13,453 bases of DNA. Source: an uncultured Clostridia bacterium (GTDB lineage Bacteria > Bacillota > Clostridia > TANB77 > CAG-508). Position 1 is the stretch's first letter. Every line of letters begins with the position of its first letter. Both the position numbers and the translations under genes were made by a program. The notes beneath the pieces are model-generated. The model did no database searches. It was not told the origin of the DNA and saw nothing but the letters and a program-made list of their open reading frames with translations. The stretch covers positions 1 to 13,453 of the forward strand of contig CAKPGC010000021.1 in assembly GCA_934154445.1 (NCBI GenBank), written 5' to 3'. Positions 4,589-11,325 of this stretch are shown in pieces.

Positions 4589-5818
4589 ATGAAAACTAAA
4601 GAAAATAATATAAAAATAACATTAAAAATGATAATCTTTTCTGCATTTGGATTTTTTACAATATTATATTCAATAATGTTTTATAAAATGTACATTCCGA
4701 CAAATAAATCTTATGCAAAAGAAACAAATAGTCAACCAGAGCAAAAAAATCAAATAAGTAATGCTGAAAAAATAGATATAGAACAGATAATAAATAAAAA
4801 TACAAATGATGGACAAATAGAACAAATAACAAAAAAAGAAGAAATATTGGAATATTTAACGCAATATAGAACAAATAAAGAAATACCAAAAGGAATATCA
4901 GTAGTTGTACAAGAAGGAGTACAAGGCAAACAAGAGATAACAATAAAAACAACATACAATAAAGAAGGAAATATTATATCAGAAGAGCAAATAGGAGCAA
5001 CAATAACAAAAGCATCAGCAAATAAAATAGTTGAAATTGGTGGAGCAAATTATACAAGCAATTATAAAGTGAAAAATGGAGATACAATATATGTAACATC
5101 AGACATGTTATCTGTTTGGGCTGAACCAACAGAAGATAGTAGAAAAATAACAACATTAAAGCAAAGGGATGAAATTAAAGTACTGGAAATAACTCAAAAT
5201 TGGTATAAAATCTCATATAACAATATAGTTGGTTGGGTTAAATCTGAATGTACAATTTATATAAATCCTAACAAAAACCAAGAAATAGGCGAAGTAGCAT
5301 CAAAAACAAAACAACAATTACTATCAGGATTAACAATTAATATGCAATTAAATAAGCCTAGTGGACTAACATTGGAACAATTTAAAAAAATATTATCAGA
5401 TGAAAAGGATAAAAATAAAATATTTACAAATAATGCAGAATATTTCTATTATATCGAAAAACAGTATAATATAAATGGAGTGTTTGTAGCAGCTGTCGGG
5501 ATTCATGAAAGTAATTGGGGAACATCAAAAATAGCTGTGCAAAAAAACAATCTATTTGGATATGGAGCTTATGATTCAAACCCATATAATGGAGCTTATG
5601 AGTTTAGTAATTATTCGGAAAGCATAGATTTGATTGCAAGAGTATTTGTTAAGTATTATTTAAATCCAAGAGGGACAAGCATATATGGAGGAGAAAAAGC
5701 ACAGGGTACATACTATAATGGTGCAACATTAGCTGGAATTAATAAAAAATATGCAAGTGATAAAAATTGGGCAAATGCAGTTTTTTCACACATTAAGTAT
5801 TTGTATAATAATTTGTAA
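4589..5818 (+). CDS. Membrane-anchored G5-SH3b-glucosaminidase
   Basis: A 409-residue envelope peptidoglycan hydrolase. Residues 10-32 form an uncleaved signal anchor with the body outside. A polar linker (about 45-80) leads to a G5-like domain (about 83-152, with spaced glycines and EEQIGATIT), then a bacterial SH3 domain (about 166-225, VTSDMLSVWAEP and VGWVKSE), and a glucosaminidase-type domain (about 256-409). The likely catalytic acid is Glu307 in HESNWGTS, and the NNLFGYGAYD block downstream is typical of family GH73. It should cleave the glycan strand between N-acetylglucosamine and N-acetylmuramic acid; G5 and SH3b would bind cell wall. It has its own promoter and an intact domain set. 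No clear terminator follows, so some transcripts may run into the next genes, which encode membrane and envelope components. Confidence 0.9.
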   Translation: MKTKENNIKITLKMIIFSAFGFFTILYSIMFYKMYIPTNKSYAKETNSQPEQKNQISNAEKIDIEQIINKNTNDGQIEQITKKEEILEYLTQYRTNKEIPKGISVVVQEGVQGKQEITIKTTYNKEGNIISEEQIGATITKASANKIVEIGGANYTSNYKVKNGDTIYVTSDMLSVWAEPTEDSRKITTLKQRDEIKVLEITQNWYKISYNNIVGWVKSECTIYINPNKNQEIGEVASKTKQQLLSGLTINMQLNKPSGLTLEQFKKILSDEKDKNKIFTNNAEYFYYIEKQYNINGVFVAAVGIHESNWGTSKIAVQKNNLFGYGAYDSNPYNGAYEFSNYSESIDLIARVFVKYYLNPRGTSIYGGEKAQGTYYNGATLAGINKKYASDKNWANAVFSHIKYLYNNL

Positions 5819-5835
5819 AATTTTTGTAAAATTCC

Positions 5836-5864
5836 TTGATATTTTTTGGAAGTTATTGTATGAT
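5836..5864 (+). promoter_or_regulatory. Promoter of the 5926 operon
   Basis: TTGATA (5836-5841) and TATGAT (5859-5864) are spaced by 17 bases, just after the glucosaminidase gene. It would give a leader of about 55 bases before the ATG at 5926. Confidence 0.6.
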
Positions 5865-5925
5865 ATAAAGGTATAAAATGTAAAAAAACAAGGAGTTATG
5901 AGAAGATAAGAAGGGAGCTAAAATA

Positions 5926-6333
5926 ATGAAAAAAACAATAGCAGTATTTACAATATTAATAATAATGTTAGGAATATTCACATTTACAAATAAAGTATAT
6001 GCATCAGAAAAAGCTATAGACAATACAACAGAAAGTAAACTTATAGAAATAAAAGAAACACAAACTAAATCACTAAAAGACTATCAAGAAAAGTATGGAT
6101 CTGATGCTTATGGATTAGTTGCATACATTTTGAACATAGTTAGATTATACAGTATACCATTTTGTTTTTTAGGAATAGCAATTGGTGCTATACATAAATA
6201 TGTAATAGGAATAAGAAAACTAGATACATTAGAAAAAGGAATGGGGCTAATTGTAACATTCGTTACAATATTAATAATTTGCCAAGTTTTACCATTAGCG
6301 TTTGCGGCGTTTGTAAAATTTGGAAGGGGGTAA
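5926..6333 (+). CDS. Pilin-like two-TM protein (TrbC/VirB2-like architecture)
   Basis: A 135-residue protein with a classic signal peptide (residues 1-26, lysines then a hydrophobic core ending VYA), a charged periplasm-facing stretch (27-60), and two transmembrane helices (about 62-90 and 106-130) joined by a short basic loop (RKLDTLEKG). A cleavable signal followed by two helices and little else is the layout of VirB2/TrbC-type pilin subunits of type IV secretion systems, but sequence identity to that family is not something I can establish here; a small membrane scaffold is the alternative. It has a ribosome site (AAGGGAG) and its stop lies three bases before the next start, so it is translationally coupled to the CpaE/TadZ-like gene. 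No VirB4, VirD4 or other secretion ATPase is in the window. Confidence 0.8.
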   Translation: MKKTIAVFTILIIMLGIFTFTNKVYASEKAIDNTTESKLIEIKETQTKSLKDYQEKYGSDAYGLVAYILNIVRLYSIPFCFLGIAIGAIHKYVIGIRKLDTLEKGMGLIVTFVTILIICQVLPLAFAAFVKFGRG

Positions 6334-6336
6334 CAA

Positions 6337-8514
6337 ATGAAAGTTTTATTTGCTGTAAGTAATGAGGAGATATCAGAATCAATAGTAAAAAGATATCAAA
6401 AAGAGTATAAAGAAATAATTTCATATAAAAATGTCTATTACTTTAATGCAATATTAAAAGAATTACAAAAGGATAAGAATTATGATAGGATAGTAATTAG
6501 CGAAGAATTAGAGGCATTTACAAGTACACAATACGATCAAATAGATAAATTTATATTTGACAAGTTAGATAGTATCAGTGACGAAGCATCAAATTTAAAA
6601 GGAGAAGATATTCCAATAATTTTAATCTGTTCAGATAGAAGAGATAAAAGCGAAGAAATGTTAGTAAAACTATTTGGAATTGGAATTTATAATGCATTAC
6701 TTGGAAATGACAGAAGTGTAGATAATGTATGCAAATTATTAAATAAACCAAGATCAAAAAAAGAAGCAAAAGCATACTATAAAATTGATTCAGATGATGT
6801 ATCATATCAATCTGAAAATGAAAATGATGTAAGCGAAATAGAAATACAAAATATTTTAGCACATTATAAAAAATTAGGAAAAGATGAAAGAAAATATGTG
6901 GAAAGCTTTGACAATATTGCATCACAATATAATGACACACAATTAAGAATAATAACAAAATTTTTACCATTAAATGTTAGAGCTGTACTAGAAGAAAAAT
7001 CTCCAAAATATCAACAAATAATATCTTTCAATAGCAAAATATCTAACAATTTAAGAGCACAAACTGTAAAAAAAGAACAAACATCAGGAACCAGTGAAAA
7101 ATTATTAAATACAGACAATAAAGAAAAAATACTTTCAAAACCAGTAATTATACCATCATCAGTTAATATGAATGGTGTTAAAAAAATGTCTAGAATAAAA
7201 AATAATATTCAAGATGTTGAACCAATAAAAGAACCAGTAAAAGAAATAGAAGAACCAGTTTCAGAAGAAATAATTACAGGGGAACCAAAAAGAAGAAGAG
7301 GAAGACCTAGAAAAGAACCTATTGAGGAACAAAATACAGTGGAAACACCAAAAAGAGGAAGAGGAAGACCTAGAAAAAATCCAATACCTGAAGAACAAAA
7401 CAACATGATTTTACCTGGATTTGAAAAAGAGGATAATGAGACTGAAGAAGTTGTATTACCAGGATTTGAAGAAAAAACAGAAAGACAAGTCTTACCTCAA
7501 TTTAATAAAGAACAAGAAGAACCAATATTACCTGGTTTTGAAACAAAAAGTGAACCAGCAATAAATACAAACTATAATAATTATGAATATCATCAACAAG
7601 AAACAAAAATGCAGAATACAAGCCAATTTCATGAGAGTGTTGATATATCAAATTTATTAACATTAGATAAAAAAGTTGCATGTTTTATAGGAACAAGTAA
7701 AAATGGAACATCATTTATAGTAAATAATTTAGCAGAAATAACATCTAGAATGGGAATAGATACAGCTATTTTAGACACAACTAAAAACAGAAATTCATAT
7801 TATATTTATACTAAAAACGAAGAAGATTTAAGAAAAATAGCAATGAACAGTATAAACAATTTATTAAGTGGTGTAGCAAATGGAATACAAGTGAATAAAA
7901 ATTTAACTGTATATACATCATTACCTGATGAAGTAGAAGGAATAGAAGATGCAGGAACAATTTTACAAACACTGCTAAAGAAACATTCATTAGTTTTAAT
8001 AGATTGTGACTATGAAACACCATTAGAATATTTTAAAAATACACAAGAAATATACTTAGTTCAATCTTTTGACATATTAACAATACAACCTTTAACAGCA
8101 TTTTTAAGAGAATTAAAATCAAAAAATATCTTAGATGAAAATAAATTGAGAATTATATTAAATAAAGCAGTAAAAGTCAGAGGAATAAACGATAAAACAA
8201 TCATAGGTGGAATGGCATATTACAACGATCCAGCAATGTCATTTATGACAGAGTTATTCGACAAGAACACCATAAGATATATAACAGTTCCATTTAATGA
8301 AGAAGTATATACTAAATATTTGGAAAATGTAATAAATTGTGAAATTTCAGTTAAAGGATATCCAAAAAATATAATACAAATTTTAAATGAACTTTCAAAT
8401 ATAGTATATCCATTAGTATCTGGAAAATCAACATACACACCACCAAGAGTGGAAAACAATGGATTTACATCAAGCATGAATTCAACACTTAATCAAATGA
8501 AAAGTAAATATTAA
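6337..8514 (+). CDS. CpaE/TadZ-like pseudo-ATPase with AT-hook and LPGFE repeats
   Basis: A 725-residue multidomain cytoplasmic protein. Residues 1-135 look like a receiver fold (strands MKVLFAVS, YDRIVIS and DIPIILICSD), without the usual phosphoacceptor site at the end of the second strand. Residues 165-235 are helical. A long disordered linker (about 240-435) holds two AT-hook-like motifs (RRGRPRK at 320-326, RGRGRPRK around 340-347) and four spaced LPGFE-type motifs (359, 374, 386 as LPQF, and 398). The C-terminal domain (about 445-695) has a MinD/ParA-like fold: a degenerate P-loop (GTSKNGTSF, 452-460) lacking the lysines of the deviant Walker A motif, and a Walker-B-like LVLIDCD (552-558). 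This order, pseudo-receiver plus atypical MinD domain, matches CpaE/TadZ polar localisation proteins of pili. The ribosome site GGGGG lies in the end of the previous gene. Confidence 0.8.
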   Translation: MKVLFAVSNEEISESIVKRYQKEYKEIISYKNVYYFNAILKELQKDKNYDRIVISEELEAFTSTQYDQIDKFIFDKLDSISDEASNLKGEDIPIILICSDRRDKSEEMLVKLFGIGIYNALLGNDRSVDNVCKLLNKPRSKKEAKAYYKIDSDDVSYQSENENDVSEIEIQNILAHYKKLGKDERKYVESFDNIASQYNDTQLRIITKFLPLNVRAVLEEKSPKYQQIISFNSKISNNLRAQTVKKEQTSGTSEKLLNTDNKEKILSKPVIIPSSVNMNGVKKMSRIKNNIQDVEPIKEPVKEIEEPVSEEIITGEPKRRRGRPRKEPIEEQNTVETPKRGRGRPRKNPIPEEQNNMILPGFEKEDNETEEVVLPGFEEKTERQVLPQFNKEQEEPILPGFETKSEPAINTNYNNYEYHQQETKMQNTSQFHESVDISNLLTLDKKVACFIGTSKNGTSFIVNNLAEITSRMGIDTAILDTTKNRNSYYIYTKNEEDLRKIAMNSINNLLSGVANGIQVNKNLTVYTSLPDEVEGIEDAGTILQTLLKKHSLVLIDCDYETPLEYFKNTQEIYLVQSFDILTIQPLTAFLRELKSKNILDENKLRIILNKAVKVRGINDKTIIGGMAYYNDPAMSFMTELFDKNTIRYITVPFNEEVYTKYLENVINCEISVKGYPKNIIQILNELSNIVYPLVSGKSTYTPPRVENNGFTSSMNSTLNQMKSKY

Positions 8515-8538
8515 AAAATAACATTAGGGGGGAAAAAA

Positions 8539-9618
8539 GTGTTAACAATAATAGTTATAATATTAATAATAGCAGTTTTAGGACTAATAATATACAACCT
8601 TGGAATACACAAAAAAATACAAACATATAAAAACATCAACCAGAAAATAAATAATCTATCAGTTGTACAAGATTTTATGAGTGCAATAGGAGAAACATCT
8701 ACTGTAGATGAAAAAATAAAGAGAATAAATGAAATATTAATAGAAAGATATGAAATAAAATATTCGACTATAGTTGTATTCAATGGTGCAGAATATGAAA
8801 TAAAAGCATCAAATGTAGATGAAAAACATTGGAATTCACTAAAGTCACTTCAAGATGTAGATATGTTTAAAGATAGTATAGCACAAGCAACCCCTAAATA
8901 TGTTACTGTAAACAATGATCATGAAAAATTACCATATCAACAAATGGAATTTGGAAGAGCAAAATCTGCAATATTTTTCCCATTGTATATAGACAATGTT
9001 TATATAGGATATTGGATAATAGAAAGTGGAACACCACATGATTTTGACAATGTTGACACAACTGTTTTAGAAGTAATAAAAGATAATATAATATCTGTTT
9101 TAAAAACAGTAGTACATCAAAAAACCCTTGAAGCTATAGTTAGAAAAGACTTGTATTCAGGATTATATTCAGAAGAATATTTATATGGCGAAGGCAGAAA
9201 AGTTATAGACCAATACACAATGTCAACTATATGTATGTTTAAAATAACAAATTTGGAAGAAATAAACCATAAGTATTCGAGAGAATTAGGAAACCAAATA
9301 ATACAGAAAATAAGTAGCTATATAAAAGAAAATATTTCAGAACAATATATTTTCGTAAGATATATGGGACCAAAATTCGTTATTGCATTTTCAGGAGTAG
9401 AAATAAATGGTGTTGCTGAATACGTAAATGATTTAAAAGATAAAATAGAAAAAACAGAAATTGTTTCCGAAGAAAATAAAAAAATGAAAGCATTTCCAAG
9501 ATTAAACTTTGCAATATCAACATATTATAAAGGAACAGGATTAGAGGAAATACTAAAAAAACAAGAAGAATATTTAGACAATGCAGATATAAAAGAGAGC
9601 GATATTACGAATATATAA
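8539..9618 (+). CDS. Membrane GAF protein with degenerate GGDEF domain
   Basis: A 359-residue protein starting at GTG, chosen because of the strong GGGGGG ribosome site (8527-8532) and the immediately following TM helix. Residues 1-21 form a single membrane anchor. A short coiled linker leads to a GAF-like sensor domain (about 40-190, with AIFFPLYIDNVYIGYWIIES). The C-terminal part (about 195-355) follows the GGDEF fold: RKDLYSGLYSEEYL replaces the RDxLTGLxNRRxL entry motif, and RYMGPKFVIAF (274-284) sits where RxGGDEF belongs. The signature and metal-binding acids are lost, so diguanylate cyclase activity is unlikely; it may bind a nucleotide or a partner. The gap to the preceding gene is 24 bases and to ireB 14 bases, so it is in the operon. 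Confidence 0.85.
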   Translation: MLTIIVIILIIAVLGLIIYNLGIHKKIQTYKNINQKINNLSVVQDFMSAIGETSTVDEKIKRINEILIERYEIKYSTIVVFNGAEYEIKASNVDEKHWNSLKSLQDVDMFKDSIAQATPKYVTVNNDHEKLPYQQMEFGRAKSAIFFPLYIDNVYIGYWIIESGTPHDFDNVDTTVLEVIKDNIISVLKTVVHQKTLEAIVRKDLYSGLYSEEYLYGEGRKVIDQYTMSTICMFKITNLEEINHKYSRELGNQIIQKISSYIKENISEQYIFVRYMGPKFVIAFSGVEINGVAEYVNDLKDKIEKTEIVSEENKKMKAFPRLNFAISTYYKGTGLEEILKKQEEYLDNADIKESDITNI

Positions 9619-9632
9619 AGGAGGTATGAGTA

Positions 9633-9893
9633 ATGGATTTTGATAAAACAATGAGCTTTCAAGTTGAAAGAGAAGAAAACACAAAAACAAAAGAAATACT
9701 AAAAGAAGTATATGAAGCTTTAACAGAAAAAGGCTATAATCCTATAAATCAAATAGTAGGATATATATTATCAGGAGATCCTACATATATAACAAGCTAT
9801 AAAGATGCAAGAAATAAAATAAGAACAATAGAAAGAGACGAATTATTAGAAAAAATGGTTAAGACATACATTGGTTTAGATTTAGAGGATTAG
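9633..9893 (+). CDS. ireB: IreB family regulatory phosphoprotein (UPF0297)
   Basis: An 86-residue protein of normal length for IreB/YrzL. In Enterococcus, IreB is the substrate of the PASTA-domain Ser/Thr kinase IreK and acts negatively on cephalosporin resistance. The family-typical start FDKTMSF is present; Thr6 (and perhaps Ser8) is the likely phosphosite by position. The conserved NQIVGYILSGDPTYITSYKDARN block lies at about residues 38-60. The ribosome site is excellent (AAGGAGG). In Bacillus the order is alaS-yrzL-yrrK-yrzB; here ireB, ruvX and yrzB keep that order, but the upstream neighbour is the degenerate-GGDEF gene rather than alaS. The kinase and phosphatase are not in the window. 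Confidence 0.95.
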   Translation: MDFDKTMSFQVEREENTKTKEILKEVYEALTEKGYNPINQIVGYILSGDPTYITSYKDARNKIRTIERDELLEKMVKTYIGLDLED

Positions 9894-9900
9894 TTTGAAA

Positions 9901-10317
9901 ATGAGAAAATTAGGAATTGATTATGGTGAAGCCAGAGTTGGAGTAGCAATTACAGACCCATTGAATATAACTGCTCAAGGACTAGAAACAATAAAGCGAA
10001 ATGGTTCAGATAAAGTTATATTAAGAAGATTAGATGAAATTTTATCTGAATATGAAATAGACACAATAGTTGTAGGAATGCCTTTGAATTTAAAAGGAGA
10101 AAAAACAGTTAGAGCACAAATTACAGAACAATTTATACATAAATTAAAATGTAAATATAATAAATTACAAATTGTTGCTGTTGATGAAAGACTAACCACT
10201 GTTGCTGCTCATAAAACAATGAATTTTTTAGATATAAATAAGAATAAAAAGAAAGATATTGTAGATACTATATCTGCAGTATATATTTTAGAGACATATA
10301 TAAATAAAAATAAATAA
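9901..10317 (+). CDS. ruvX: RuvX/YqgF pre-16S rRNA nuclease-like resolvase
   Basis: A 138-residue RNase-H-fold nuclease of the YqgF family, implicated in 16S rRNA 5' processing and resembling Holliday-junction resolvases. The expected acidic residues are visible: Asp7 in LGIDYG, Glu96 in VDERLTT and Asp122 in VDTISA, together with GEARVGVAITD and VVGMPLNLKG. Length is normal. I prefer ATG 9901 because the family starts directly before the first strand (MRKLGIDYG); TTG 9895, two codons upstream and better spaced from GAGG at 9886-9889, is a real alternative. The start is within eight bases of the ireB stop, so the two are translationally linked. Confidence 0.95.
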   Translation: MRKLGIDYGEARVGVAITDPLNITAQGLETIKRNGSDKVILRRLDEILSEYEIDTIVVGMPLNLKGEKTVRAQITEQFIHKLKCKYNKLQIVAVDERLTTVAAHKTMNFLDINKNKKKDIVDTISAVYILETYINKNK

Positions 10318-10330
10318 TTTAAAAAAATTG

Positions 10331-10359
10331 TTGCAAAAAAATAGAAAGTACGATATCAT
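10331..10359 (+). promoter_or_regulatory. Promoter before yrzB
   Basis: TTGCAA (10331-10336) and TATCAT (10354-10359) are spaced by 17 bases in the 110-base gap before the DUF1292 gene. The following A/T-only stretch contains the palindrome ATTTAATTAAAT. Moderately good match. Confidence 0.5.
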
Positions 10360-10427
10360 AATTGTGGTATTTAATTTAATTAAATATAAAATTTAATTTA
10401 AAAATAAATGAAGGGAGAAATTAAATT

Positions 10428-10736
10428 ATGGATGAGAATTTTGAAGGAGAAGAATTAGATAACATAGTAATATTAAATGATGAAGATGGAAACGAAGTAA
10501 AATTTGAGTTTTTAGATTTAGTAGAATTAGATGACGAGGAATATGTAGTATTATTACCAGTTACAGAAGAAGGAGAAGAAGATGAAGGAGAAGTGGTAAT
10601 ATTAAAAGTAGAAGATAATGATGATGAAGACTCAGATGAAGAATCATACGTAAGTGTAGAAGATGAAGATACATTAAGCAAAGTATTCGAAATATTCAAA
10701 GAAAAATTCAAAGATGATTTTGATTTTGTAGATTAA
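10428..10736 (+). CDS. yrzB: DUF1292 acidic protein, YrzB-like
   Basis: A 102-residue, very acidic protein with the DUF1292 layout: strand-rich N-terminus (DNIVILNDEDGNEVKFEFLDLVELDDEEYVVLLPV), then an acidic loop, a strand (GEVVILKVE), an Asp/Glu run and a C-terminal helix (TLSKVFEIFKEKFKD). Function is unknown in the family. Its position after ireB and ruvX matches yrzB in Bacillus, which supports the call. It has its own ribosome site (AAGGGAG), a possible promoter and a terminator. A serine-rich frame on the opposite strand is only the complement of this acidic composition. Confidence 0.9.
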   Translation: MDENFEGEELDNIVILNDEDGNEVKFEFLDLVELDDEEYVVLLPVTEEGEEDEGEVVILKVEDNDDEDSDEESYVSVEDEDTLSKVFEIFKEKFKDDFDFVD

Positions 10737-10749
10737 TTTTAAATTAGAA

Positions 10750-10774
10750 GGCGGATACAATCCGTCTCTTTTTT
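10750..10774 (+). terminator. Terminator after yrzB
   Basis: GGCGGAT (10750-10756) pairs with ATCCGTC (10760-10766), with one G-U and a three-base loop, followed by TCTTTTTT. It is the GC-richest hairpin in the right half and closes the ireB-ruvX-yrzB block. Confidence 0.85.
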
Positions 10775-10781
10775 AAATTAA

Positions 10782-10809
10782 TTGATAAAAAATAATAGAA
10801 AAATAAATA
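10782..10809 (+). promoter_or_regulatory. Possible promoter of the 10831 gene
   Basis: TTGATA (10782-10787) and TAAATA (10804-10809) are spaced by 16 bases, directly after the yrzB terminator. The match is modest and the region is nearly all A/T. Confidence 0.35.
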
Positions 10810-10830
10810 GATAAAAAAGGGGAGAAAAAA

Positions 10831-11310
10831 ATGAAAAAATTTTCAACATATTTATTAGTAATGTTTATGATTGTATTTTGGATAATAAGAATTATAGTTA
10901 CAATTATGTCTCAATTGGGAAAGGACTTTATGGGAATGGTTCCAATGAATGAAACTTATGAAATTGCAATACTATTTTTAACTTTATTATGCTTGATTTT
11001 AGTAGTAAAAAGAAAAATTATAGGAAGTTTACTATATATTGTGTTACATGCAATATATTTTGGAGGAGATATAACAAATAAATTAAAAATAATTGAAAAT
11101 AATCAGACATTAACATTAGCCCAAAGTTCCCAATTATTTTTTTCTATATTAGGTGTAATATTGCCTTTAGCAGTTTTAATAGATTTATTATTAGATAAAA
11201 ATAGAAAAACAAATCCAAAAGATAAAAAAACAGATTGGTTTTATCAAAATGAAGAATATGACAGAAAATTAGATGAAAGAGCAGATAAAAATAACTATAG
11301 AACAATGTAA
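10831..11310 (+). CDS. Four-TM membrane protein, unknown
   Basis: A 159-residue integral membrane protein with helices at about 5-26, 44-60, 62-78 and 102-122, predicted to leave both ends in the cytoplasm. The C-terminal tail (about 123-159) is highly charged and includes a compact motif KKTDWFYQNEEYDRK followed by LDERADKNNYR, which looks conserved in character (many charged and aromatic residues) rather than a random linker. The ribosome site AGGGGAG precedes the ATG. The next gene starts 15 bases after the stop, so it is probably co-transcribed with the membrane-tethered lysozyme-like gene. I do not recognise a family and assign no function. Confidence 0.8.
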   Translation: MKKFSTYLLVMFMIVFWIIRIIVTIMSQLGKDFMGMVPMNETYEIAILFLTLLCLILVVKRKIIGSLLYIVLHAIYFGGDITNKLKIIENNQTLTLAQSSQLFFSILGVILPLAVLIDLLLDKNRKTNPKDKKTDWFYQNEEYDRKLDERADKNNYRTM

Positions 11311-11325
11311 ATGAAGAGGTAAACA

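Noticed and set aside
5926..9618. A complete conjugative or type IV secretion system
   Set aside because: Only a pilin-like protein and a TadZ-like protein are present; no VirB4, VirD4, relaxase or other core component appears in the window.
10360..10420. A/T-only palindromic stretch before yrzB as a replication origin or operator
   Set aside because: Such runs are expected by chance in DNA this AT-rich; there are no DnaA-box-like or repeated motifs to support a specific role.
10421..10711. 96-codon serine-rich frame opposite yrzB
   Set aside because: It mirrors the GAA/GAT-rich acidic codons of the DUF1292 gene and has no start signals.
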